Below are positions 31,948 through 40,846 of a DNA stretch of 64,000 bases, one piece after another. Below the pieces are notes generated by a model, which was not told the DNA's origin, made no database searches, and worked only from the letters and a program-made list of their open reading frames with translations. This stretch comes from JACCTU01 sp963788055 (GTDB taxonomy: Bacteria; Actinomycetota; Thermoleophilia; Gaiellales; Gaiellaceae). Each line of letters starts with the position of its first letter. Position 1 is the first letter of the stretch. The translations under genes were made by a program, and so were the position numbers. The stretch is from the NCBI GenBank assembly GCA_963788055.1, contig CAWBFA010000002.1:434001-498000 (forward strand), written 5' to 3'.

Positions 31948-32593
31948 CTACTTCACGACGAAGTTGCCGCGCACGCGTTTCGACTGCGGGTCCGAGACGT
32001 AGCGGAACGTCCCGGCGCGCGAGCGTGAGGTTCCACGTGACGGTACCCGTGCGGCCGACGGCGGTCTTGCGGTTCAGGCCGGGTCCGGTCAGATGGAAGT
32101 TGTGGCGCCTCGACCGATCGCGCACGACGATCACAAACGCCCCTGCCGTGAGCGTCCGGACCCGGACACCGTTGCGCGTCAGCGTGATCGTGTTCCCCGG
32201 TCCGACCGTCGCGAGAAGCCGCACCGGGAGCGGGGGCGGATTGCCGACCGTGAAGGCACCTCGCATCGAGGTCGCGTGCGGGTCACAGAAGAACGTGTAC
32301 CGCCCCTCGACAAACGTGACGTCCCACGTCACCGTCTCGATCGCCCCGACGCCGGTCGCGACGTTGACCCCCGGTCCACTCAGGTGGAAGTTGTGAAAGT
32401 CACCTTCATCCTGAACGACGATCCGGTACGGGCCGGGATCGAGCTGCGTGACGGCCTGGCCCTGAGCGTTCCGAAGGCTGATCGTGAAGTCGGGCCCGAC
32501 GGTGGCGAACAGGTCCTCGGCGTGGGCCGCAGCAGGCGAGGCGAGCGCCGCGAGAGCGCACACGGCGGCGGTGAGCAGACGGCGATTGGGCAT
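31948..32593 (-). CDS. Exported two-domain cupredoxin-like protein (one frameshift near 32015)
   Basis: Signal peptide MPNRRLLTAAVCALAALASP-AAAHA. Domain 1 ends in HNFHLSGPGV, a FVEGRYTFFCDPHATSMRG loop and a beta strand: His, Cys, His and Met in the order of a type 1 copper site. Domain 2 repeats the pattern (HNFHLTGPGL) but, after a two-base deletion (or one-base insertion) in a CGCGCG run near 32015, reads AGTFRYVSDPQSKRVRG, so Cys, His and Met are replaced by Ser, Gln and Arg/Val. Without the frame correction the gene runs on into antisense of yihY. The start has GAGGGGG in front. Periplasmic or surface electron carrier or copper protein inferred. Confidence 0.72.
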
Positions 32594-32612
32594 GCCCCCT
32601 CTACGTACGCAG

Positions 32613-32639
32613 GCCCCGGAACGGTTTGGACGCCGGGGC
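32613..32639 (-). terminator. Hairpin immediately after pheT
   Basis: GCCCCGG / CCGGGGC with a 13-base loop, starting right after the TAA of pheT and before the cupredoxin start. No clear U-run. Confidence 0.45.
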
Positions 32640-34868
32640 TTATGCCCGGAGTTGGGCGCCGAAACGCTCCGCCAGGGCCGCCGAGATGAGCTCTCGGAGC
32701 CTGGCGGCGTCCTCGTCGGTGAGCGTGCGCTCGGACGACTGGAAGCTCGCCGAGAAGGCGATCGACTTCTTCCCGGGCCCCACTTGCTCGCCCCGGTACA
32801 CGTCGAAGGGCTTGAGCTCGCGGAGCTCCGGCCCGGCGGCACGCCTGGCTTCGGCGATCAAGTCGCCGGCGCTCACCCCTTCGTCGACGACGAACGCGAG
32901 GTCCTGCTTGACATCCGGGTACGTGATCACGTCCTCGTAGAGGACGACGTCGGGCGCTCGCTCGAAGAGGGAGTCGAGGTCGACCTCGAAGTACCCCCAG
33001 CCCTCGTCGAGCCCGCGAACGTCGAGCTGCGAGAAGTCGGGCTCGACGTGGAGCGCCCGGTGCAGCGTCTCGACGGCTCCCTTTGCTCGGAAGTAGCCGC
33101 CGTCCGTGATCCCCGCCACGTGCCAGCGCTCTTCGGGCAGCTCCCCGTCGCCGAGAAGGAAGACCCGCGCCAGCTCGAACAGCGCGATCCGCTCGACACC
33201 CGCGTTGCGATTCCGGCGTGCCGACTCGACGAGCCAGTACTCGAGGCTGTCGCGGAGTGCGGCCAGCTCGGCGTTGAACGGCTCTTGCAGTGGGATCCGG
33301 CCCTCGCCGGGCGGGACGAGCGTCCAGGTGTACGCCTCGTGGAAGCCGGCACCCACGAACACGTCCTCGACCTGCCGCCGGAGCCGCTGGTCCCGTGTCA
33401 GCTGTGCGGGCTTCGCGGGCCGCGAGGGCAGCGTCGCCGGCACCTCCTCGATCCGGAAGCGGACGACCTCCTCGACGAGGTCGACGGGTCGGGTCACGTC
33501 GCGTGCGCGCCACGTGGGAACCGTCACCTCGAGGTCGTCGCCGACCTCGAACCCGATCGAGCGCAGGCGCTCGACCTGCTCCTCGACCGGGATGTGCATG
33601 CCGCTCAGCCGGTCGGCGAGCTCGGGGACGAGCGTGGTGCGCGGCCGCTCGGGCAGGCCTTCGTTCACGTCGATGTGGCCGGTCCAGCGGGCCCCGGCGA
33701 GCTCGACGAAGAGCTGCGTCGCGTAGATCGCGGCCTGCTCCGCCGCATACGGGTCGACGCCCTTCTCCCAGCGAGTCGAGGACTCCGTGCGGAGCCGCAG
33801 TCGCCGTGACGTGCGAAGCACCGTGAGCGGATCGAAGTTCGCCGCCTCGAGGAGCAGATCCGTCGTCTCGGCGCGCACCTCGCTCTCCTCGCCGCCCATG
33901 ATCCCGGCGATCGCGACGGGATGGGCCGCGTCGGCGATCACGAGATCGGCGGGCGTGAGCTCGCGCTCGTGACCGTCGAGGGTGACGCATCTTCTCGCCC
34001 GGCTTCGCTCGTCGCACGACGATCCGTCCCTCCGTCCAGACGAGCGACGTCGAACGCATGCAGCGGCGACCCGAGCGCGAGCATGACGTAGTTCGTCACG
34101 TCGACGACGTTGGAGATCGGCCGCATGCCGGCCGCGAGCAGCCTCGCCTTGAGCCAGAGCGGAGACTCGCCCACGGTCGCGCCTCGGAACAGCCGCCCGA
34201 CGTAGCGCGGGCAGCCCTCGAAGTCCTCGACGCGGACGTCGACTTGCTCCTCCGCGCCTCCATCCGGGTCGCGACCCGGAGGCGGCGCTGAGCTCTCCGC
34301 CCGTGACGGCGGCGACCTCCCGCGCGATGCCGTAGATCGACGCGAGGTCGGGTCGGTTGAAGCCGGTCTCGATGTCGAGCACGTCGTCCGTCAGCGGGAG
34401 GACGTCGGCGAGCGGCGTTCCCGGCTCGAGCCCGTCCGCCAGGACCATGATCCCGCTGTGGTCGGCGCCGAGCTCGACCTCGCGCTCGGAGAGGATCATT
34501 CCGCGCGAGAGCTCGCCGCGGAGCTTCGCTTCGCCGAGCGGCTCGTCGGCGCCGGGAGGAGCGCGCCCGGCAGCGCGACGGCGACGGTTGCACCCGCCCC
34601 GAAGTTCCACGCGCCGCACACGATCTGCCTCGGCTCGCCCCTCCCCGACGTCGACCAGGCAGAGCTGCAGCCGGTCGGCGTTCGGGTGCTTGCCGGCCTC
34701 GAGCACCTTGCCAACGAGGAACTTGCCGAGGTTGCCGTCGACGTCCGAGACGCCGCGCGGGATGATCCGATCGACCTGGAAGCTCGTGAAGACGAGCTTC
34801 CGCGCGAGGTCCTCGAGCGGGAGCCCGAAGTCGACGTACTCGCGGAGCCAGGAGACCGGAACTTTCAT
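32640..34868 (-). CDS. pheT: Phenylalanyl-tRNA synthetase beta subunit (about five frameshifts in this sequence)
   Basis: Same length as a normal PheT (~740 codons). The outer parts are clean: tRNA-binding N-terminus VPVSWLREYVDFGLPLEDLA; B5 and catalytic-like core from VTLDGHERELTPADLVIADA through YTWTLVPPGEGRIPLQEPFN; C-terminal anticodon-binding domain ending LRELISAALAERFGAQLRA. Between 33980 and 34650 the frame must be changed near 34640, 34553, 34265, 34028 and 33987 to recover expected sequence such as EPRQIVCGAWNFGAGATVAV, VEDFEGCPRYVGRLF, GMRPISNVVDVTNYVMLALG, HAFDVARLDG and GRIVVRRAKPGEKM. All are one-base changes, mostly in G/C runs. Because the gene is essential and single copy, I treat them as sequence errors. 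Confidence 0.88.
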   Translation of the reverse strand: MKVPVSWLREYVDFGLPLEDLARKLVFTSFQVDRIIPRGVSDVDGNLGKFLVGKVLEAGKHPNADRLQLCLVDVGEGRAEADRVRRVELRGGCNRRRRAAGRAPPGADEPLGEAKLRGELSRGMILSEREVELGADHSGIMVLADGLEPGTPLADVLPLTDDVLDIETGFNRPDLASIYGIAREVAAVTGGELSAASGSRPGWRRGGASRRPRRGLRGLPALRRAAVPRRDRGRVSALAQGEAARGRHAADLQRRRRDELRHARARVAAACVRRRSSGRRDGSSCDERSRARRCVTLDGHERELTPADLVIADAAHPVAIAGIMGGEESEVRAETTDLLLEAANFDPLTVLRTSRRLRLRTESSTRWEKGVDPYAAEQAAIYATQLFVELAGARWTGHIDVNEGLPERPRTTLVPELADRLSGMHIPVEEQVERLRSIGFEVGDDLEVTVPTWRARDVTRPVDLVEEVVRFRIEEVPATLPSRPAKPAQLTRDQRLRRQVEDVFVGAGFHEAYTWTLVPPGEGRIPLQEPFNAELAALRDSLEYWLVESARRNRNAGVERIALFELARVFLLGDGELPEERWHVAGITDGGYFRAKGAVETLHRALHVEPDFSQLDVRGLDEGWGYFEVDLDSLFERAPDVVLYEDVITYPDVKQDLAFVVDEGVSAGDLIAEARRAAGPELRELKPFDVYRGEQVGPGKKSIAFSASFQSSERTLTDEDAARLRELISAALAERFGAQLRA

Positions 34869-34872
34869 GCCG

Positions 34873-35853
34873 CTAGAACTGCGAGAGGAAGCGGATGTCG
34901 TTTTCCCAGAACAGGCGCAGGTCCGGCAGCCCGTGCCGCGCGAACGCGATCCGATCGATCCCGAGACCCCACGCGAAGCCCTGCCACTCCTCCGGGTCGT
35001 AGCCGACGCCCGCGAGCACGTTCGGGTCGACCTCGCCCGCCCCGCCCATCTCGATCCACCCCGAGTGCTTGCAGACCGCGCAACCGGCGCCGTCGCACAG
35101 GTAGCAGGTCATGTCGAACTCGACCGACGGCTCGGTGAAGGGGAAGAAGCTCGTTCGCATGCGGACCTCCCGCGTGCCGCCGAAGATCGCCTCGGCGAAC
35201 GCGCGCATCGTTCCTCGCAGGTCGGCGAGCGTCACGTCGCGGTCGACGGCGAGCGCCTCCACCTGGTGGAAGATCGGCGTATGCGTCGCGTCGAGGGTGT
35301 CGCGGCGGTAGACGCGCCCGAGCGAGGCGATGTAGACCGGCGGTTCCGTCGCGCGCATCGCCCGGATCTGCGAGGGCGACGTGTGTGTGCGGAGGACCGT
35401 CTCGTCGTCGAGGTAGAAGGTGTCTCGCGGGTCCCGCGACGGGTGCGCCTCCGGCGTGTTCAGCGCCTCGAAGTTGTTCTCGACGGTGTCCATCTCCAGC
35501 CCGTCGTAGATCTCGTAGCCCATTCCGACGAAGACGTCCTCGATCTGACGGCGGAGCTGCGTGATCAGATGGTACGAGCCGCGCGGAATCTCCTCGCCCG
35601 GGAGCGTCGGGTCGAACGTCGGGTCCTCGACCGGCTGCGCCAGCTCGGCCTGCCGCTCGGCCAGGGCCTGCTCGACCCGCTCCCGAACGGCGTTCAGCGC
35701 CATCCCGCTCTCTCGGTCACGCACCTCGCGCAGCGCGAGCTTCAGGGGGCTCTTGCGCCCGAGCGTTCGGACGCGCGCCTCCTCGAGCTCGTCCGCGGAG
35801 CGCGCCTCGGCGATCGCGGCGAGCGCCTCGCGTTCGAGCGCCTCGACGTCCAC
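34873..35853 (-). CDS. pheS: Phenylalanyl-tRNA synthetase alpha subunit
   Basis: 326 aa. Class II catalytic subunit charging tRNA-Phe. Motif 2 (HTSPSQIRAM ... VYRRDTLDATHTPIFHQVEA), the insert DMTCYLCDGAGCAVCKHSGW with paired Cys as in other bacterial PheS, and motif 3 GFAWGLGIDRIAFARHGLPD. N-terminal coiled coil shortened relative to some homologues. GTG start with TACAGT 7 bases upstream; pheT follows after 4 bases. Confidence 0.96.
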   Translation of the reverse strand: MDVEALEREALAAIAEARSADELEEARVRTLGRKSPLKLALREVRDRESGMALNAVRERVEQALAERQAELAQPVEDPTFDPTLPGEEIPRGSYHLITQLRRQIEDVFVGMGYEIYDGLEMDTVENNFEALNTPEAHPSRDPRDTFYLDDETVLRTHTSPSQIRAMRATEPPVYIASLGRVYRRDTLDATHTPIFHQVEALAVDRDVTLADLRGTMRAFAEAIFGGTREVRMRTSFFPFTEPSVEFDMTCYLCDGAGCAVCKHSGWIEMGGAGEVDPNVLAGVGYDPEEWQGFAWGLGIDRIAFARHGLPDLRLFWENDIRFLSQF

Positions 35854-35860
35854 TGCGGCG

Positions 35861-35866
35861 ACTGTA
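35861..35866 (-). promoter_or_regulatory. -10 box TACAGT before pheS
   Basis: TACAGT on the minus strand ends 7 bases before GTG 35853. The divergent gene at 35882 has a weaker GAGAAT (35870-35875) 6 bases before its own GTG, so both start codons lie within 30 bases. Confidence 0.55.
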
Positions 35867-35881
35867 GACGAGAATGCTGTC

Positions 35882-36563
35882 GTGAGCGCCTACGAGCCCT
35901 TCGCCGCGATCTACGACCGGTGGTCGAGCGACATGACGCAGGACGTGCCTTTCTACGTAGGGCTGGCGAAGGACGCGGACGGCCCGATCGTCGAGCTCGC
36001 AGTCGGGACCGGACGCGTCGCGGCTGCCGTCGCCCGCGAGACGGGCAGGCGCGTCATCGGGATCGACACCTCGGAGGAGATGCTCGACCAGGCGCGCGAG
36101 ACAGGCGCCGATCTCGACCTGCGGCTGGGCGACATGCGCGAGCTCGTGCTCGACGAGCCCGCGGCGCTCATCTACTGCCCCTTTCGCTCGCTGCTGCACC
36201 TGCCGACGTGGACCGACCGTCGTCGGACGTTCGAGCGCGTCGCCGACTCCGCTGAAGCCGGGCGGGCGATTCGCTTGGAACGCGTTCGCGTTCGACCACA
36301 AGATCGCGATGATGCTCGACGGAAACCGCCAGGAGACGCCGGTGCCGCACACGATCGCGTACGCCGTCGGAGACAACAGGATCGACCTCACGCTCGAGAC
36401 CGGCGGGACGATCTCGCTCTGGTGGGCGACGAAGAACGAGTGGCTCGGTCTCCTGGACGTCGCCGGGCTCGAGCTCGAGGCGCTCTACGGCGGCTTCGAG
36501 GGCGAGCCGTTCGGCGACGAGAGCCGCGAGTACGTGTTCGTGGCACGCAAGCCTCGGACATGA
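35882..36563 (+). CDS. SAM-dependent methyltransferase, copy 1 (one frameshift near 36253)
   Basis: Class I methyltransferase: SAYEPFAAIYDRWSSDMTQD, motif I VELAVGTGRVAAAVARETGR, VIGIDTSEEMLDQA, then YCPFRSLLHLPTWTDRRRTF. After VADS one base must be dropped to continue as LKPGGRFAWNAFAFDHKIAM, and the second frame runs to the TGA at 36563 (TISLWWATKNEWLGLLDVAG, REYVFVARKP). Substrate unknown. It overlaps copy 2 (ATGA); the two are tandem paralogues. Confidence 0.75.
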
Positions 36564-37258
36564 GCACCTACGACGCGATCGCCCGGCTCTACGACCCGTG
36601 GTCGGTCAGCGTGACCGAGGACGTCGGCTTCTACGTCGAACTCGCGAAGGAGGCCGGCACGGTCGTCGAACTCGGCGTGGGGACCGGACGCATCGCGGTC
36701 CCGACCGCGGCAGCCGGCGTTCCCGTGATCGGCGTCGACTCCTCGCGCGGCATGCTCGAGGTGTGCGCAGAGGCTGTTGCCACGGCCGGAGTCGCCGGGC
36801 TGGTCGACCTGCGCCTCGGCGACCTCGCCGATCCCCCCGTCCCGGAGCGCGTCCCGCTCGTCACGTGCCCCTTCCGCGCGTATCTGCACCTGCACACCGA
36901 CGAGGAGCGCTTGCGCGCGCTCGCGGCCGCCCGCAGGCTGCTCGTTCCCGGCGGCAGGCTCGCCTTCGACGTCTTCGCGCCGGGCGCGGACGACGTGGCG
37001 GAGACGCACGGCCGCTGGCTCGAGCGCGAGCCCGGCATCTTCGAGCGCGCCGACTGGGACATCGAACGCCGCCGCCTGACGCTGTCGGTCCGAGGCTCCG
37101 ACGACGCCACCACGATGGAGCTCGCGTGGCTCTCGCCGGAGGAGTGGCGTGCGCTGATCGAGCAGGCGGGCTTCGAGGTCGTCGGCCACTACGGCTGGTT
37201 CGACCGACGGCCATACCGCGGCGGCGAAGACTCGGTCTGGATTGCTCTCCGGCGCTGA
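36560..37258 (+). CDS. SAM-dependent methyltransferase, copy 2
   Basis: 232 aa, intact. MSTYDAIARLYDPWSVSVTE, motif I VVELGVGTGRIAVPTAAAGV, VIGVDSSRGMLEVC, TCPFRAYLHLHTDEERLRAL, LLVPGGRLAFDVFAPGADDV. Similar in order and wording to copy 1 just upstream, so a tandem duplication. Small-molecule methyltransferase of unknown substrate. A GTCCGC-GAA-GCGGAC hairpin (37267-37281) follows. Confidence 0.85.
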   Translation: MSTYDAIARLYDPWSVSVTEDVGFYVELAKEAGTVVELGVGTGRIAVPTAAAGVPVIGVDSSRGMLEVCAEAVATAGVAGLVDLRLGDLADPPVPERVPLVTCPFRAYLHLHTDEERLRALAAARRLLVPGGRLAFDVFAPGADDVAETHGRWLEREPGIFERADWDIERRRLTLSVRGSDDATTMELAWLSPEEWRALIEQAGFEVVGHYGWFDRRPYRGGEDSVWIALRR

Positions 37259-37332
37259 AGCCGCCCGTCCGCGAAGCGGACCCCGGGGAGGGGGCGGGGG
37301 AACCGGGAGGTTCACCGACGCCGCGCGCTAGT

Positions 37333-37338
37333 TAGAGT
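37333..37338 (+). promoter_or_regulatory. -10 box TAGAGT before lemA
   Basis: TAGAGT ends 6 bases before GTG 37345, no ribosome site: leaderless start inferred. Confidence 0.55.
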
Positions 37339-37344
37339 CGCCCC

Positions 37345-37896
37345 GTGACCTGGATCGTCGTCGCCATCGTGATCGCAGTCCTGCTCGGGCTCGCGATCGT
37401 CACGCTCTACAACCGGCTCGTCCGGCTGCGGAACCGCGTCGAGAACGCGTGGTCGCAGGTCGACGTCCAGCTGCGCCGCCGCTACGACCTGATCCCCAAC
37501 CTCGTCGAGACGGTCAAGGGGTACGCGTCGCACGAGCGCGCGACCTTCGAGGAGGTCACGAACGCGCGCACGCGCGCACAGCAGGCAGGCAGCGTCCAGG
37601 AGCAGGCTCAGGCCGAGAACGTCCTCACCGCGGCGATCGGCCGGCTGTTCGCAGTCGCGGAGGCGTACCCCGAGCTGCGTGCGAGCGAGAACTTCCAGCA
37701 GCTCCAGGCGCAGCTCGAAGAGACCGAGGACAAGATCCGGGTCGCTCGCCAGATCTACAACGACACCGTCCTCACCTACGAGAACGCACGCGAGACGGTG
37801 CCGACGAACGTCGTCGCGGCGATGTTCTCCTTCGAGGAGAAGACGTTCTTCGAGATCGAGGAACCCGTGCGGGAGGCGCCACGCGTGCAGTTCTGA
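37345..37896 (+). CDS. lemA: LemA family protein
   Basis: 183 aa. One N-terminal membrane helix (WIVVAIVIAVLLGLAIVTLY) followed by the LemA helical domain: LVRLRNRVENAWSQVDVQLR, RRYDLIPNLVETVKGYASHE, ENLTAAIGRLFAVAEAYPEL in variant form, LQAQLEETEDKIRVARQIYN and FSFEEKTFFEIEEP-type end. Membrane-attached scaffold protein often paired with DUF2207/TPM proteins, as here. Confidence 0.93.
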   Translation: MTWIVVAIVIAVLLGLAIVTLYNRLVRLRNRVENAWSQVDVQLRRRYDLIPNLVETVKGYASHERATFEEVTNARTRAQQAGSVQEQAQAENVLTAAIGRLFAVAEAYPELRASENFQQLQAQLEETEDKIRVARQIYNDTVLTYENARETVPTNVVAAMFSFEEKTFFEIEEPVREAPRVQF

Positions 37897-39744
37897 TCGC
37901 CGCGCTCGCGGCCCTCACGGTCGCGGCACCCGCGCAGGCGAAGTCGTTCGAGATCCCGGAAGCCGAGGTGGCCGTTCTCGTCGAGAGCTCCGGGGCGCTC
38001 GGGATCGCGGAACGCATCACCTTCGCCTACGACGGCAGCTTCAGCGGAGCGTACCGGGACATCCCGCTCCGCGACGGCGAGTCGATCAGCGACGTGCAGG
38101 TGCTCGAGAACCGCCGGGCGTTCACGGTCGGCGGCTGCACCGAGCTCGGTTGCTCGTCGCCGGCCGGGACGTTCGGCGTCACGACCACCGGCGACGGGGT
38201 CCGAGTCGTCTGGCACTACTCAGCACTGAACGAGCAGCGGACGTTCGAGCTCTCCTACCGGCTCAAGGGGCTCACCGTCGCCTACGACGACGTCGTCGAC
38301 GTCAACGTCAAGCTCTGGGGCGACCACTGGGAGCAGCGACTCGGCAAGCTCGACCGCGACGATCACCGCGCCGGGTCCTGTGTCGCGTGCCTGGGGTCAC
38401 CCCGTGTCGGTGCCAGGCGACGTGACGATCGACGGCGAACGCGTGCTCGTTCGCGCGCTCGACGTCCCGCAGGAGACGTTCGTCGAGGCGCGCGTCCTCT
38501 TCCCGCGCACATATCTGCCGAACCCGGCAGACGCCGTCGTCCGTCCGGGGAACGCGCTCGACCGCATCGTGGCTGAGGAGGTCGGCGCCGCGGACGATTA
38601 CGAACGCGACCGTGGGCGAATCGACAAGGCGGTCGACAACCTCCCCAGGACGCTCCTGCTGCTGGGCTTGCTCGGGCTGATCCCGGCGCTCGTGTTCGTG
38701 TACCTGGTGTACCGGTACTACGGACGCGAGCTCGACGTCGGCTACGACCGTGAGTACGAGCAGGAGCCGCCCACCGACCTCCAGCCCGCGCTCGTGCCCT
38801 CGCTCGTCGCGCAGCGCACACGAGTGGGCTCGAACGAGTTCACCGCGACGCTCTTCGACCTGATCCGGCGCGGGCGCTACAAGGCCGAAGGCGTGACGAC
38901 CGAGCGGAGCGTGTGGGGCGGGCTGCGCCACGAGGACATCGCCGACCTCGAGCTCTCGCAGGGCGAGCAGCTCGACCTGACGCCGTACGAGGCAGAGGTT
39001 GCGAACGTCGTCGACGACGTCCTCTCCGACGGGCCGGAGCGGCTCTCCCGCTTCCGCGATCGGATCGAGGACGACCGCACGTCGAATTCGCAGCGCTTCA
39101 AGGACTTCAAGGCCGCGGTGGGTAAAGAGGTCGGGAGCCGCAACTGGTTCACGAACGCCGGGCTGATCCCGCTTCTGGGCGCGGTCATCGTCTTCGGCGT
39201 ACTGGGCTGGGTGCTCTGGGGGATGGGCCAGCGCCGCTGGTCGAGCGTCGCGCCGACCTGGGACTCGGTCGTTCTGCTCGCGCTCGGCGTGTGCTCCTTC
39301 GTGAACGCGGGTGTCTCCGGCGCTTCGGCGTTCTCGATCCGTTTGTGGCGCAGGCGCCGGCCGGACGCGCAGGTGGACGCCGAGCGCTGGGACGCGTTCC
39401 GCCGCTACTTGACCGACTTCCCGCGCCTCGCCGAAGCCCCGCCGGTCTCGCTCGAGCTCTGGGAGCGCTACCTCGTCTACGGGATCACGTTCGGGATCGC
39501 GGAGCGCGTTCTGCAGGGCGCGCACCTGCACATGCCGCAAGAGCTGCACGACCAGAGCTCGATCTTCTGGATCAGCCCGAACGGCGACCTCGGCAGCGGG
39601 CCGAGCGCGCTCGCCATCTCGGATCTCACCTCAGGCTTCGGCTCGGCGCTCGCGCCCCCGAACTCGGGAGGCGGCGGCTTCGGCGGCGGCTTCTCGGGTG
39701 GTGGTGGCGGCGGCGGCGGGGGCGGCGGCGGGGGCGCCTGGTAG
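37893..39744 (+). CDS. DUF2207 membrane protein with glycine-rich C-terminus (one frameshift near 38354)
   Basis: Signal-peptide-like start (MIAALAALTVAAPAQA if CTG 37893 initiates; that CTG overlaps the lemA TGA), then the extracellular DUF2207 domain (FEIPEAEVAVLVESSGALGI, GAYRDIPLRDGESISDVQVL, FELSYRLKGLTVAYDDVVDV, NVKLWGDHW). One extra C near 38354 breaks the frame; it resumes as ATITAPGPVSRAWGHPVSVP. The rest holds three transmembrane helices (LLLLGLLGLIPALVFVYLVY; LIPLLGAVIVFGVLGWVLWG; VVLLALGVCSFVNAGVSGAS), cytoplasmic segments, and a GGGFGGGFSGGGGG-type tail as usual in the family. Works with LemA by inference. Confidence 0.85.
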
Positions 39745-39749
39745 GCGCC
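39727..39749 (+). terminator. Hairpin overlapping the DUF2207 stop codon
   Basis: GGGGGCGCC / GGCGCCCCC, 9 bp perfect stem with loop TGGTA that contains the stop. Convergent with the rRNA methyltransferase gene. Confidence 0.55.
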
Positions 39750-39797
39750 CCCTCGCGCACTCCACTCCTTCTGTGCCGTGCCGCTTGTCGGTCGGTC

Positions 39798-40478
39798 CTA
39801 CGCGGACTGACGGCGCGCGGATTCGTAGAGCGCGATCGCTCCGGCCGCGGCGACGTTCAACGAGTCGGCGTGCTCGCTCTGCGGGATCGTCGAGACCAAA
39901 TCGCAGCCACGCACCACCTCCTCGGGCAGACCTTCTCGCTCGGAACCGAGCACGAACGTCACGGTGCCCGTGAGCTCGAGCTCCGGCAACGGCGTGCCGC
40001 CCCGCGAGACGAGCGCGATGCGCGGCGCGCCGGCAGCTTCGAAAGGGGCCGTAGGAACACGGAAGACCGAACCCATGGACGCGCGCAACGCCTTCGGCCC
40101 GGTGGGGTCGCCACAGCCGCGCGAGAGCGCGAGCGATGCTCCGAACGCGTCGGCCGTCCGCACGAGCGTGCCGACATTCCCCGGATCGTGTACGCGCCAG
40201 AGCGCGAGGCAGAGCGGCCGGACGCCGCGCGGGAGGTCGTCGCTGCGGTACACGCCGATCGCGCGGGCGGGGTGCGGGAGCGTCGAGACCTCGGCGAGCG
40301 CCTCGGGCGTCACCGTCTCGCCGGCGACGAAGAGGTCGACCGGCTCGATCCCGGCCGCCCGCGCGGCCTCGACGAGGTCCTCGCCCTCGACGACGAAGAG
40401 CCCCTCACGGTCGCGCTGCGAACGCGAGGCCAGCCGCCGCACGAGCCTCAGCTGCGGGTTCGCGGCCGAGGTGATCAG
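39798..40478 (-). CDS. TrmH/SpoU-family RNA 2'-O-methyltransferase
   Basis: The SPOUT core is clear: LALWRVHDPGNVGTLVRTAD, ALRASMGSVFRV, VTFVLGSEREGLPEE, STIPQSEHADSLNVAAAGAI. The family's N-terminal phrase is also encoded (LITSAANPQLRLVRRLA), which needs a CTG start at 40478; that CTG overlaps the rplT TGA (CTGA). The first ordinary start, GTG 40442, would cut this conserved segment. Likely modifies 23S rRNA or tRNA; the usual neighbour of rplT. Confidence 0.88.
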   Translation of the reverse strand: MITSAANPQLRLVRRLASRSQRDREGLFVVEGEDLVEAARAAGIEPVDLFVAGETVTPEALAEVSTLPHPARAIGVYRSDDLPRGVRPLCLALWRVHDPGNVGTLVRTADAFGASLALSRGCGDPTGPKALRASMGSVFRVPTAPFEAAGAPRIALVSRGGTPLPELELTGTVTFVLGSEREGLPEEVVRGCDLVSTIPQSEHADSLNVAAAGAIALYESARRQSA

Positions 40479-40846
40479 GGCGCGACTGGCTGCGACAGCG
40501 CGGCCTTCGCCTGCTCGGCGATCCGGCCGAACGCGGCGGGGTCCGAGACGGCGAGATCGGCGAGGACCTTGCGGTCGAGCTCGATCTCCGCCTTCTTCAG
40601 CCCGGAGATGAACTGGTTGTAGGAGAGGTCGTGCTGCCGTGCGGCTGCGTTGATCCGCACGATCCAGAGCCGCCGCAGCATCCGCTTCTTCGTCTTGCGG
40701 TCGCGGTAGGCGTACGTGAGCGACTTTTCGACCTGCTCCTTCGCGCGCTTGTAGCTGGAGTGCTTGAGGCCCCAGTAGCCGCTCGCCTGATCGAGCACCT
40801 TGCGGCGCTTCTTGCGCCCGTGGATCGAACGCTTGACGCGCGGCAT
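40475..40846 (-). CDS. rplT: Ribosomal protein L20
   Basis: 123 aa. MPRVKRSIHGRKKRRKVLDQ, ASGYWGLKHSSYKRAKEQVE, KSLTYAYRDRKTKKRMLRRL, WIVRINAAARQHDLSYNQFI. Binds 23S rRNA early in 50S assembly and in many bacteria represses its own operon. ATG overlaps the rpmI stop (TAATG). Confidence 0.97.
   Translation of the reverse strand: MPRVKRSIHGRKKRRKVLDQASGYWGLKHSSYKRAKEQVEKSLTYAYRDRKTKKRMLRRLWIVRINAAARQHDLSYNQFISGLKKAEIELDRKVLADLAVSDPAAFGRIAEQAKAALSQPVAP

Noticed and set aside
33980..34650. Programmed frameshifting in pheT
   Set aside because: Five shifts in both directions, no slippery heptamer with a following pseudoknot, and no precedent. Sequence error is simpler.
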